From positions 1 to 64,000 of the forward strand of contig NZ_JARFYM010000014.1 of the NCBI RefSeq assembly GCF_030272705.1: a stretch of DNA of 64,000 nt, written 5' to 3'. A program made the position numbers and the translations under genes. Of the stretch, positions 8,404-16,381 are shown piece by piece (the first letter of the stretch is position 1; every line of letters begins with the position of its first letter). The stretch is from Rhizobium mayense. GTDB lineage: Bacteria; Pseudomonadota; Alphaproteobacteria; Rhizobiales; Rhizobiaceae. The notes beneath the pieces are model-generated. The model saw only the letters and a list, made by a program, of their open reading frames with translations, ran no database searches and had not been told where the DNA came from.

Positions 8404-9177
8404 ATGTCACGCGCTTTTCAATCTGTTTGTTTTCTCGCATCGACCGCGCCGGAAGCCCAGGCCGCGCGTGAAGAATTAATTCGACTTTACGGCCAGACGC
8501 CGCAGGAAGATGCGGATATTGTCGTTGCGCTCGGCGGCGATGGCTTCATGCTGCAGACGCTGCACAATACGATGAACTCCGGCAAGCGCGTCTATGGCAT
8601 GAATCGCGGCTCAATCGGCTTCCTGATGAACGATTATCGCACGGAATGCCTGGCCGAGCGTATCGATGCGGCGGTCGAAAATGCCTTTCATCCGCTGCAG
8701 ATGAGCACGCGCAACGAAGACGGCAGCACGTCCGTCGCGCTTGCCATCAACGAAGTGTCGCTATTTCGCCAGTCCTATCAGGCGGCGAAGCTGAAGGTCG
8801 AGATCGACGGTCATGTCCGTCTGCCGGAACTGATCTGCGATGGCCTGATGGTGACGACGCCCGCCGGCTCAACCGCCTACAATCTTTCCGCCCACGGCCC
8901 CATCCTGCCGCTGGAGGCGCCGCTGCTCGCCATCACCCCCGTTAGTGCTTTCCGCCCGCGTCGCTGGCGCGGCGCCCTGTTGCCGAATAAGGTGACAATC
9001 GACATCACCGTGCTGGAGCCGGAAAAACGCCCGGTCAACGCGGTTGCCGACAACACCGAGGTCAAATCCGTCGTGGGCGTCAGGATCGCCCAGACCGAAG
9101 ACACGACGGCGCGCATCCTGTCGGATCCGGACAGGTCGTGGTCGGAGCGGATATTGGCGGAGCAGTTTTCGGATTGA
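8404..9177 (+). CDS. nadK: NAD kinase
   Basis: NAD kinase phosphorylates NAD to NADP with ATP or polyphosphate and is essential for NADPH supply. The 257-residue protein has the catalytic GGDG motif at residues 44-47 (VVALGGDGFMLQTLH), the conserved INEVSLFR block, and the Gly-rich substrate loop TPAGSTAYNLSAHGPILP. Length is as expected for alphaproteobacterial NadK. The ATG at 8404 opens directly into the Rossmann-like start AFQSVCFLASTAPEAQ. It is separated from tRNA-Thr by 168 bases and is followed by the vapBC pair. Confidence 0.95.
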   Translation: MSRAFQSVCFLASTAPEAQAAREELIRLYGQTPQEDADIVVALGGDGFMLQTLHNTMNSGKRVYGMNRGSIGFLMNDYRTECLAERIDAAVENAFHPLQMSTRNEDGSTSVALAINEVSLFRQSYQAAKLKVEIDGHVRLPELICDGLMVTTPAGSTAYNLSAHGPILPLEAPLLAITPVSAFRPRRWRGALLPNKVTIDITVLEPEKRPVNAVADNTEVKSVVGVRIAQTEDTTARILSDPDRSWSERILAEQFSD

Positions 9178-9193
9178 GGATTGCCACACAAGC

Positions 9194-9227
9194 CTGTATA
9201 GTAAGCTAGACGCATGGAGCTATACAG
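9194..9227 (+). promoter_or_regulatory. Probable VapBC autoregulatory operator
   Basis: A perfect inverted repeat, CTGTATAG (9194-9201) and CTATACAG (9220-9227), with 18 bases between the arms, ends exactly at the base before the vapB start codon and encloses its ribosome binding site GGAG. Antitoxins of this class bind such repeats to repress their own operon. The repeat is seen directly; the operator role is inferred. Confidence 0.75.
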
Positions 9228-9482
9228 ATGGTGCTTAGCATCCGAAATGAAGAGGCGGATACACTCGCCAGGGAACTGGCCAGGATCGACCAAACAACCG
9301 TAACAGATGCCGTTATTGTTGCGCTGAGGGAGGCGATCAACATGCGCCTGCGCCGGGAAGCACCAAGCGAGACGGCTCGCAAAATTCTCGCTAAACGTGG
9401 CTTGTCTTTTGCGCCAAACCGGAAACCGGTGCCGCCTGAGGCTTATCACCAGCTTGATCACGATCTCAACGGCGACGAATAA
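9228..9482 (+). CDS. vapB: VapB-type antitoxin (Rv0623-like)
   Basis: The 84-residue protein starts MVLSIRNEEADTLARELARI, a ribbon-helix-like DNA-binding start of the PSK/Rv0623 transcription factor family, followed by TVTDAVIVALREAINMRLRRE and a C-terminal tail (PNRKPVPPEAYHQLDHDLNG) that would wrap the toxin. It neutralises the PIN-domain RNase encoded next and, with it, represses the operon. Its stop overlaps the vapC start (TAATG at 9480-9484), so the two are translationally coupled. The operator-like repeat sits directly before the start. Confidence 0.88.
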   Translation: MVLSIRNEEADTLARELARIDQTTVTDAVIVALREAINMRLRREAPSETARKILAKRGLSFAPNRKPVPPEAYHQLDHDLNGDE

Positions 9483-9892
9483 TGTTTGTCGATGCCTGCG
9501 CGATCGTGTCCATGATGGCGGGCGAGGACAGCGCCAAGGCCTACGAGGCAGCGCTGTTAGATGCCACCTCCCCTTCAACGTCAGCTTTGGCCGCATGGGA
9601 AGCTATCATCGTGCTCTCGCGGCCGGACCAGCTCAATTGCAAATACAGCGAAGTCGAGGGTGCTGTCCTTGAATGGCTGGATGCGCGCAACATTCGCCTT
9701 CAGGAACCGGATTCGCCGCGCCGTGTACTGTCCTTCGCCGTTGCAGTCGCCGAAAAACATGGCATCGGTCGCCGTCACCTGAGCAACTTTGATTGTTTTC
9801 ACTATGCCTATGCGAAAGCGATGAGTACGCCGCTTCTGACACTAGACCAATTGTTGCGCGAGACTGATATCGACAGCGTGCCTCGAGCGTAG
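9482..9892 (+). CDS. vapC: VapC-type PIN-domain toxin
   Basis: The 136-residue PIN-domain protein should be a Mg-dependent endoribonuclease that blocks translation when free of its antitoxin. The acidic catalytic set can be placed at D4 (MFVDACAIV), E40 (AAWEAII), D104 (NFDCFHYAYA) and D122 (LTLDQLL). All four are present, so the toxin appears intact. The start ATG overlaps the vapB stop. Whether it targets tRNA or rRNA cannot be told from the sequence. Confidence 0.88.
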   Translation: MFVDACAIVSMMAGEDSAKAYEAALLDATSPSTSALAAWEAIIVLSRPDQLNCKYSEVEGAVLEWLDARNIRLQEPDSPRRVLSFAVAVAEKHGIGRRHLSNFDCFHYAYAKAMSTPLLTLDQLLRETDIDSVPRA

Positions 9893-9956
9893 CCGCTGTT
9901 GAGCCGGCGCCTGCGGCTCGCGATCTGCATTTCAGGGAGATTTTGCAGCGACCTCA

Positions 9957-10379
9957 TCAGTTCCGAAGAACTTCCTGCAGCGCTTCCGGAAATAGAGGCG
10001 TGCCCTCTTCCAGACTTCTCCAAAACCCATGTTCACCGTTGCCTTCGATATCTGGAAAGAATGTACGGTCGTACATTGCTTCGTCGACGCATCGGCACTC
10101 CACAAGCAACGCGATTTCATGTCTGAGCGCCTCATTCGCAACGAAGAATGATTCCGTAACTCCCAGCATGCGCGCCGATTCAACGATCATGCCGATCTCT
10201 TCCCGAACCTCGCGCACGGCTGCAGCCGCGGCGGTCTCGTTGAGCAAGATGCCGCCGCCAAAAGGGCGATGATAGACGATATCTCGCGTGGAATCCCTTC
10301 CCTCGAACACCAACAGGCATTCGGTCTTCGGATGCCGAACAATGGCAAGCGCGATGACACGGATATGCGGATCAGACAT
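9957..10379 (-). CDS. Nudix hydrolase
   Basis: The 140-residue protein carries a complete Nudix box: G42, E48 and REVREEIGM at residues 56-64 (G-x5-E-x7-REUxEExGU). The enzyme would hydrolyse a nucleoside diphosphate linked to another group; the substrate is not evident. The start MSDPHIRVIALAIVRH leads straight into the first strand of the fold. The length is that of a bare Nudix domain. It is convergent with vapC and has a 64-base gap to its stop. Confidence 0.88.
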   Translation of the reverse strand: MSDPHIRVIALAIVRHPKTECLLVFEGRDSTRDIVYHRPFGGGILLNETAAAAAVREVREEIGMIVESARMLGVTESFFVANEALRHEIALLVECRCVDEAMYDRTFFPDIEGNGEHGFWRSLEEGTPLFPEALQEVLRN

Positions 10380-10443
10380 TGACGGCTCGCCGAAATCGTT
10401 GACCGGTTAGCTCACTAGCCATCCCGTGACTACCGTGTTACGC

Positions 10444-10473
10444 ACAAAAAAAGCCCCGTCTCCGGGGCCTTTC
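10444..10473 (-). terminator. prfB terminator
   Basis: On the minus strand GCCCCG, the loop GAGA and CGGGGC are followed by seven T. It lies 23 bases past the prfB stop codon. Confidence 0.9.
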
Positions 10474-10495
10474 TTCAATCAAACAGATCCCACTC

Positions 10496-11627
10496 TTAGT
10501 CCACGTCATCCACGACCGCATCGGCCGCGCCGCTGATGCGGTGCGCGAGGGCGGCTTCCATGAATTCATTGAGATCGCCGTCGAGCACGTCATCCGGGGC
10601 CGTGCTGGCGACGCCGGTGCGCAGGTCCTTGACGAGCTGATAGGGCTGAAGAACGTAGGAACGGATCTGATGGCCCCAGCCGATATCGGTCTTCGAGGCG
10701 GCTTCGGCGTTGGCAGCTTCTTCCCGCTTCATCAGTTCCGCTTCGTACATGCGGGCGCGTAGCATGTCCCAGGCCTTGGCACGGTTCTTGTGCTGCGAAC
10801 GTTCCTGCTGGCACTGCACGACGATGCCAGTCGGGATGTGCGTAATGCGGACGGCCGAGTCTGTCGTATTGACGTGCTGGCCGCCAGCGCCGGACGAACG
10901 ATAGGTGTCGATGCGGCAGTCGCTTTCGTTGATCTCGATCTGGATCGAGTCGTCGACGACAGGGTAGACCCAGATCGACGAGAACGACGTATGACGACGG
11001 GCGTTGCTGTCGTAGGGCGAGATGCGCACCAGGCGGTGAACGCCCGATTCAGTCTTCAGCCAGCCATAGGCATTGTGGCCCTTGACCAGAAGCGTCGCCG
11101 ATTTGATGCCGGCTTCTTCGCCGTCGTGGACTTCGAGCAATTCCACCTTGAAGCGCTGCCGCTCGGCCCAGCGGGTATACATGCGCAGCAGCATGTTCGC
11201 CCAGTCCTGGCTCTCGGTACCGCCAGCACCGGAATGGACTTCCAGGTAGGTGTCGTTGGAATCGGCCTCGCCCGACAACATGGCTTCCACTTGCCGGCGC
11301 GCAGCTTCCGTCTTCAGGCCCTTGAGAGCCTCTTCGGCCTCGCGGACGACATCGGGATCGCCCTCTTCCTCGCCAAGCTCGATCAGCTCGACATTGTCGG
11401 AAAGCTGCCGCTCCAGGGCACGCACGCCATTGACGCCGTCATCCAGCTGCTGGCGCTCACGCATCAGCTTCTGCGCTTCGGTGGCATCGTTCCAGAGGGT
11501 CGGATCCTCTGCCTTGTTGTTCAACCAGTCCAGTCGTCTTACCGCCTGATCCCAGTCAAAGATGCCTCCTCAGCAAGCTGATGGCCTGCTTGGTTTCGTC
11601 GACTACATTTTCGATTTCCGCTCGCAT
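10496..11627 (-). CDS. prfB: Peptide chain release factor 2, made by +1 programmed frameshift
   Basis: RF2 recognises UGA and UAA and triggers peptide release. Read from ATG 11627, frame 0 gives MRAEIENVVDETKQAISLLR, then RHL, and stops at UGA (11558-11556) after 23 codons. A +1 shift at CUU-U, skipping base 11558, continues as DWDQAVRRLDWLNNK to 10496, giving 376 residues, the usual length. The body has SSGAGGQHVNTTDSAVR with the catalytic GGQ, and RISPYDSNARRHTSF, where the codon-recognition tripeptide is SPY rather than SPF. The upstream peptide and slippery site make the shift certain by analogy. The gene lies downstream of the PBP1A gene on the same strand. Confidence 0.96.
11553..11573 (-). 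promoter_or_regulatory. prfB programmed +1 frameshift site
   Basis: On the minus strand the sequence is AGGAGG (internal Shine-Dalgarno) - CAT - CTT - TGA - C, the canonical arrangement. When RF2 is scarce the ribosome pauses at UGA, tRNA-Leu slips from CUU to UUU and translation continues in the +1 frame. All parts are present at normal spacing, so autoregulation by RF2 level is expected. Confidence 0.95.
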
Positions 11628-11753
11628 ATTCCCGCTTCTTTATTCGGCCGTTCGCTATGAACGGCTGTTCGATTCAAAGAGTGCTGGTGACATAGTTACA
11701 CATGCCGCGACTGTAAAGCCCCGCGGCAAGATCATCGAAGAAATCCGATGAGA

Positions 11754-14219
11754 TCAGAAGAGACCGCCCGCACCGGAGGTGACCGCCTGGTTGGCCTGCG
11801 GCGAGGTCTTGAGAATTTCCTCGGGCGCGACCTGCGCCGACGCATCGCCGCCGCCGATGACCGTATAGGTCGTGGCCGGGCCGGTGCCGGGCTTGAAGGC
11901 CTCCATGATGGCGTCGGGATCACCGGTTTGCGCAGCCATACCGGTCGCGCGGTTGACGGCCATCATGTTCATGCCCGCCGGGACCTGGAACTTCTGCGGC
12001 GGCTGATCCTTGGTGGCAGCCTGCATGAACTCGTTGAAGATCGGCGCAGCGATCGAGCCGCCGGTCGCTCCCCGGCCAAGCGTGCTCGGCGTGTCGTAGC
12101 CGATATAAAGGCCGGCGACGAGGCTCGGCGTAAAGCCGACGAACCAGGCGTCCTTCTCATCATTGGTCGTGCCGGTCTTGCCGGCGACATCGGTATTGAG
12201 CTTCACCTTGCCGGCGGCCGTGCCGCGGACGACGACGCCCTGCATCATCGACGTGACCTGATAGGCCGTCATCGGATCAAGCACCTGCTCGCGGTTGTCG
12301 GCGATGACGGGCTCGTCCTGGTTCTGCCACTCGCTGAAATTGCAGGTGTCGCAGACGCGTTCCTCGTGCTTGAAGATGGTCGCGCCGTAACGGTCCTGAA
12401 TCCGGTCGATCAAGGTCGGCTTGATCTGCTTGCCGCCATTGGCGATGACCGAATAGGCGGAAACCATGCGCAGCACCGTCGTCTCGCCGGCGCCAAGCGC
12501 CATGGCAAGCACCGGATTCATATGGTCGTAGATTCCGAAACGGTCGGCATATTCGGCGACCAGCGGCATGCCCATATCGGCGGCGAGACGCACGGTCATC
12601 AGGTTGCGCGAATGCTCGATGGCAAAGCGCAGCGTATGGGCGCCGCCGCCCTCGCCTTCGTAGTTTTCCGGCTTCCACACCTGCCCGTTGCTGAGCGTGA
12701 TCTGGAGCGGATCGTCGAGAATGACCGACGCCGGCGTATAGCCATTGTCCATGGCCGCGGCGTAAACGAAGGGCTTGAAGGACGAGCCCGGCTGGCGTTT
12801 TGCCTGGGTGGCGCGGTTGAACTCCGATTGCGCATAGGAGAAGCCGCCGACCATGGCGAGCACGCGGCCGGTATGCGGATCCATGGCGACGAGGCCACCC
12901 TGCACCTTCGGCGGCTGGCGCAGGCGATAGGTGCTGGAATCGGCATCGCCGGTCTTCTGGACGTAGATGACGTCACCAGCATTCAGCACGCCGCTCGGCG
13001 ATTTCGCCGTCTTGGCGCCATTCGCCGAGCGATAAGCCCAGCGCATGTCGGCGGCGGCGATCGTACCACGCTTGCGGTCGCCTGCGACCTTGCCGGCAGC
13101 GTCGACACTCGGCTGCAGGCCGATATCGACCGTCTGGTCGGACACCGAAAGCACGACGGCCAACTGCCATTCCGGCACATCACCTAAGGCCGGGATCTTC
13201 GCAAGTTCCGAGCCCCAGTCCTGCGATGTCGCGATCTGCTTGATCGGGCCGTGGAAGCCGCGGCGCTCGTCATAGTCCACAAGACCGTCCTGTAGTGCCT
13301 TGCGCGCTTCCAGCTGCATTTGCGGATCGAGCGAGGTGCGTACCGAAAGCCCGCCCTCATAAAGCATCTTCTCGCCGTATTGGTCGATCAACTGCCGGCG
13401 AACTTCTTCGGAGAAATAGTCAGAGGCGAAAAGCGACGGACCATTCTTCGGGGGGACGACGCCGAGCGGCTGCTTCTTGGCGTCTTCGCCATCGCTCTGG
13501 CTGACATAGCCGTTCTCGACCATGCGGTCGATCACCCAGTTGCGGCGCGTCATCGCCGCGTCGGGGTGGCGGAACGGATTATAGTTGGACGGGCCCTTGG
13601 GCAGCGAAGCGAGATAGGCCGAATCGGCAATGGTCAGCTCGTTCACCGACTTGTCGAAATAGGTGAGCGCAGCACCAGCAATGCCATAGGAATTGAGGCC
13701 GAAATAGATCTCGTTGAGATAAAGCTCGAGGATCTTGTCCTTGCTATAGGTCTGCTCGATGCGGAAGGAGAGGATCGCTTCCTTGATCTTGCGGTCGAAG
13801 GTCTGGTCGGCCGAAAGCAGGAAGTTCTTGGCAACCTGCTGGGTGATGGTCGATGCGCCGACGAAACGGCGGCCGGAACCGATATTTTGGAGGTTGACGG
13901 CAACGGCGCGCATCAGGCCGCCGACATCGACGCCGGGATGATTGTAGAAATTCTTGTCTTCGGCTGAAAGGAAAGCGGCCTTGACGCGGTCGGGAATGGC
14001 CTGGATCGGCAGGAACAGCCGGTTCTCCCGCGAATATTCCTTCATCAGTGCACCGTTGCCGGCATGAATGCGGGTCGTCACCGGCGGCGCGTACTTCGCG
14101 AGGACCTCGTAGTCGGGCAGATCCTTGGAGACGACGCTCAGATAAATAGCCGCAGCCGCAGCCGCACCCAGGAACAGGATGCAGCCCAGCCCAAAGAAAT
14201 ATCCAATCAGTCTGACCAT
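11754..14219 (-). CDS. mrcA: Penicillin-binding protein 1A (bifunctional glycosyltransferase/transpeptidase)
   Basis: This class A PBP of 821 residues polymerises lipid II and cross-links peptidoglycan at the inner membrane. The N-terminal anchor is LIGYFFGLGCILFLGAAAAA. The GT51 glycosyltransferase domain has AFLSAEDKNFYNHPGVDVGG and GASTITQQVAKNFLL. The transpeptidase domain has the active Ser in QPGSSFKPFVYAAAMDNG (SxxK), an SRN motif in IEHSRNLMTVRLA, and KTGTT in VAGKTGTTNDEKDAWFVGF. All catalytic motifs are intact. The ATG at 14219 has only a weak ribosome binding site. The amiC amidase gene lies upstream on the same strand. Confidence 0.95.
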   Translation of the reverse strand: MVRLIGYFFGLGCILFLGAAAAAAIYLSVVSKDLPDYEVLAKYAPPVTTRIHAGNGALMKEYSRENRLFLPIQAIPDRVKAAFLSAEDKNFYNHPGVDVGGLMRAVAVNLQNIGSGRRFVGASTITQQVAKNFLLSADQTFDRKIKEAILSFRIEQTYSKDKILELYLNEIYFGLNSYGIAGAALTYFDKSVNELTIADSAYLASLPKGPSNYNPFRHPDAAMTRRNWVIDRMVENGYVSQSDGEDAKKQPLGVVPPKNGPSLFASDYFSEEVRRQLIDQYGEKMLYEGGLSVRTSLDPQMQLEARKALQDGLVDYDERRGFHGPIKQIATSQDWGSELAKIPALGDVPEWQLAVVLSVSDQTVDIGLQPSVDAAGKVAGDRKRGTIAAADMRWAYRSANGAKTAKSPSGVLNAGDVIYVQKTGDADSSTYRLRQPPKVQGGLVAMDPHTGRVLAMVGGFSYAQSEFNRATQAKRQPGSSFKPFVYAAAMDNGYTPASVILDDPLQITLSNGQVWKPENYEGEGGGAHTLRFAIEHSRNLMTVRLAADMGMPLVAEYADRFGIYDHMNPVLAMALGAGETTVLRMVSAYSVIANGGKQIKPTLIDRIQDRYGATIFKHEERVCDTCNFSEWQNQDEPVIADNREQVLDPMTAYQVTSMMQGVVVRGTAAGKVKLNTDVAGKTGTTNDEKDAWFVGFTPSLVAGLYIGYDTPSTLGRGATGGSIAAPIFNEFMQAATKDQPPQKFQVPAGMNMMAVNRATGMAAQTGDPDAIMEAFKPGTGPATTYTVIGGGDASAQVAPEEILKTSPQANQAVTSGAGGLF

Positions 14220-14479
14220 ATAAAGCTACCGGTGCTTCTCTTCATGCGGCGCATGTGCGAGACCATCGCACATTCACGGGCGTTTTGCACGCTCAAGGTG
14301 TTAATGCAAGACGGCAACGGCACAAAGCCGTGCATGCCGCCCGCGGGCAAACAGTACTTCGCTGTAACGGCGGGAATGTGAGCAAAATAGGGCTCCCCGC
14401 CAGTATTCCTCAATTCATCCCAGCCCATAAGCAGCGGCTGTTACATGGAAGACACGAACAGCGCTCGCCGTCCGCATTC

Positions 14480-15694
14480 TCAGCCGCCATTCGCAATGGT
14501 CGAAACGCGGTATTGTTTCACGGCATCGGTCAGTCGGTCGGCCAATTTCTGCCGCCAATCCGGATCGAGCAGCAGCTTCTCATCATCCTTGTTCGAAAGG
14601 AAGCCTAGTTCGAGCAAAATCGAGGGAACGTCGGGCGCTTGGAGCACGCGGAAGCCGGCATGACGATGCGGATTGTTGATCATGGCGATCTGGCCGTTGA
14701 ACGAGGTCAGCACATCCTGTGCCAGCGAAATGGAAAAAGCCTGCGTCTCGCGCCGCGTCAAATCCATCAGAATATCGGCGACGGCAGCGGGCTGGGCCTG
14801 CGTGTCGGCACCGGCGAGCTGATCGGAATTGTTTTCGCGGTCAGCGACTTCGCTTGCGAGCTTATCGGAGGCCTTATCGGAGATCGTATAGACCGTGGCG
14901 CCTCGGATATCCTTTTGCTTCAGCGTGTCGGCATGCAGCGAGATGAACAGCGAGGCATGGTTCTGTCGGGCGATGGTCACTCGCTGCGACAACGACAGAT
15001 ATTCGTCCTTGTCGCGCGTCAGAAAGGCCTTGATGCCGGGCTGGGCATTCAGCTTGTCCGCCAGGAGCTTGGCGAAGGTGAGCGTGATTTCCTTTTCCTG
15101 CGTGACGCCGTCGCTGGCCGTCGCACCGGCGTCGATACCGCCGTGACCGGCGTCGACCGCCACGAGAAAGGAGCCGGGATCAGCCTTTTCCATCGGCGCC
15201 ACCGGACCGACATCTTTTGCGGTGTCGTCGTTGGTCCAGCTTTCCTGCTTGATCAGCTCCGCAAATTGCGCGGCGGGCAGCATTTCGGCGTCGAGTACGA
15301 GGCGATGCCCCTTGCCGCTTTCGTCAGGCTGCACCTTGGCCATGACCAGCTTCACCGGCTTGGCGGCCGTCAGCACGATGCGGGCGCTGTCCTCATCCAT
15401 GGTGCCGTAGCGTATGTCCTTGAAGAGGCCGACCGGCTTCAGGTCACCAGCAGGAAAGCCAAAGGCCGTTGCCGGAAGGTCAATGACAACACGCACTGGG
15501 TTGTCGAGATAATGAACCGTGAACGTCGGCTCGCGGTCCATATCGATGACGATTCGGGTGCGGGCATCGTCGCCGGCGATGCGTGCGCCGTAGGCCAACA
15601 AGGGATCGGCTGCGGCCACGGCTGTCGCTAGCGGCGAAAGGATTGAAAGAGCCGTCACTGCGAGGGCTACTGCTGCAATTCGCAAAGCCCTCAC
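14480..15694 (-). CDS. amiC: N-acetylmuramoyl-L-alanine amidase with AMIN domain
   Basis: The 404-residue periplasmic zinc amidase cuts the bond between MurNAc and the stem peptide, mainly to separate daughter cells. Residues 1-29 are a signal peptide (MRALRIAAVALAVTALSILS). Residues about 35-130 form an AMIN domain for septal targeting (RTRIVIDMDREPTFTVHYLD). The Amidase_3 domain has VAVDAGHGGIDAGATASDGV, the zinc ligand His in SLHAD, and the C-terminal catalytic Glu in LLELGFLSN. The start is GTG 15694 with GGAG six bases upstream. It precedes the PBP1A gene in the same direction, 260 bases away, so the pair probably serves the same division-related wall synthesis. Confidence 0.93.
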   Translation of the reverse strand: MRALRIAAVALAVTALSILSPLATAVAAADPLLAYGARIAGDDARTRIVIDMDREPTFTVHYLDNPVRVVIDLPATAFGFPAGDLKPVGLFKDIRYGTMDEDSARIVLTAAKPVKLVMAKVQPDESGKGHRLVLDAEMLPAAQFAELIKQESWTNDDTAKDVGPVAPMEKADPGSFLVAVDAGHGGIDAGATASDGVTQEKEITLTFAKLLADKLNAQPGIKAFLTRDKDEYLSLSQRVTIARQNHASLFISLHADTLKQKDIRGATVYTISDKASDKLASEVADRENNSDQLAGADTQAQPAAVADILMDLTRRETQAFSISLAQDVLTSFNGQIAMINNPHRHAGFRVLQAPDVPSILLELGFLSNKDDEKLLLDPDWRQKLADRLTDAVKQYRVSTIANGG

Positions 15695-16381
15695 CTCATT
15701 CTCCGTCGCATGCCGCTATCCCTTTAACAACTGCTCACCGCGCCCCATATCGATTTCAATGTTGTTTTTGAAGTCCAAAAATAACGGGAAGATCACGGGT
15801 AATGCGATGGTGTTGATGTGATGGCGCGCCGGGAGAAGAATCGGAAACGCCGTCCCCGCATCCTCATCACACGACGAATCCATCAATATTATGGCATACT
15901 TGGCTTTCCCCTTGCTATTGTGACAGATTAAACATACAACGCATATTAGGGTAGAAGTGTTGACGGGATAGAGTCGCCGCAAAGGCAGCCGCCTCGAGTA
16001 CCAGGCGCCATAAGCGGCCGTCATCCGCCGTCTCCGGTGCTTCTGCTCCCATACTGGATATCTGAATTTCCGGTTTTGCGCGGGAAATTCATCGGTGGAG
16101 AGCCACCAAACGCTCTTTAAAGAGAGCACATTCATCGGACCCGGTTGATGGGTCTAAGGCATTGTCGATCTCGTTTGGTTACGGATGGTACCGCAGCAGC
16201 TTTTTCAGGAAGTGAACAGACCCCGGGGAACTGATGTCCCGGCTGTTGTCTGGCTGCTGTCATCGCAAAACAACCAATCGCGACTTTCATTATCCGGTGC
16301 AGCAATGGTGGATCGCATCCAGCCTGTCCTAACGGCAGGCCGGCGCCTTTCCGCATGCCGGCGCCGAGGAGCACAGCTTTC
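15695..16381. other. Long divergent intergenic region, amiC / rne, with the rne leader
   Basis: These 687 bases have no convincing gene. The left part (15730-15960) is AT-richer and should carry the divergent promoters; TTGACG at 15959 could be a -35 element. The right part contains the nested hairpin at 16194-16259 and a pair of GGCGCC repeats (16342-16347 and 16360-16365) right before the Shine-Dalgarno GAGGAG at 16366. Such a long structured leader is expected for RNase E, which in E. coli controls its own mRNA through its 5' leader. Confidence 0.5.
16194..16259 (+). promoter_or_regulatory. Nested stem-loop in the rne leader
   Basis: Three stacked pairings can be read: CAGCAGC (16194-16200) with GCTGCTG (16253-16259), CAGAC (16217-16221) with GTCTG (16248-16252), and CCGGG (16223-16227) with CCCGG (16238-16242). 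Internal loops separate the arms; the largest is 16 bases on the 5' side. It lies about 120 bases before the rne start. A role in autoregulation is inferred by analogy with E. coli. Confidence 0.5.

Noticed and set aside
11748..13187. A 479-codon open frame opposite the PBP1A gene
   Set aside because: It is a shadow of a long conserved gene, with His/Arg/Asp-rich nonsense composition.
15716..16135. A 139-codon open frame before rne
   Set aside because: It has no ribosome binding site, ends within the promoter region of amiC and shows no coding character.
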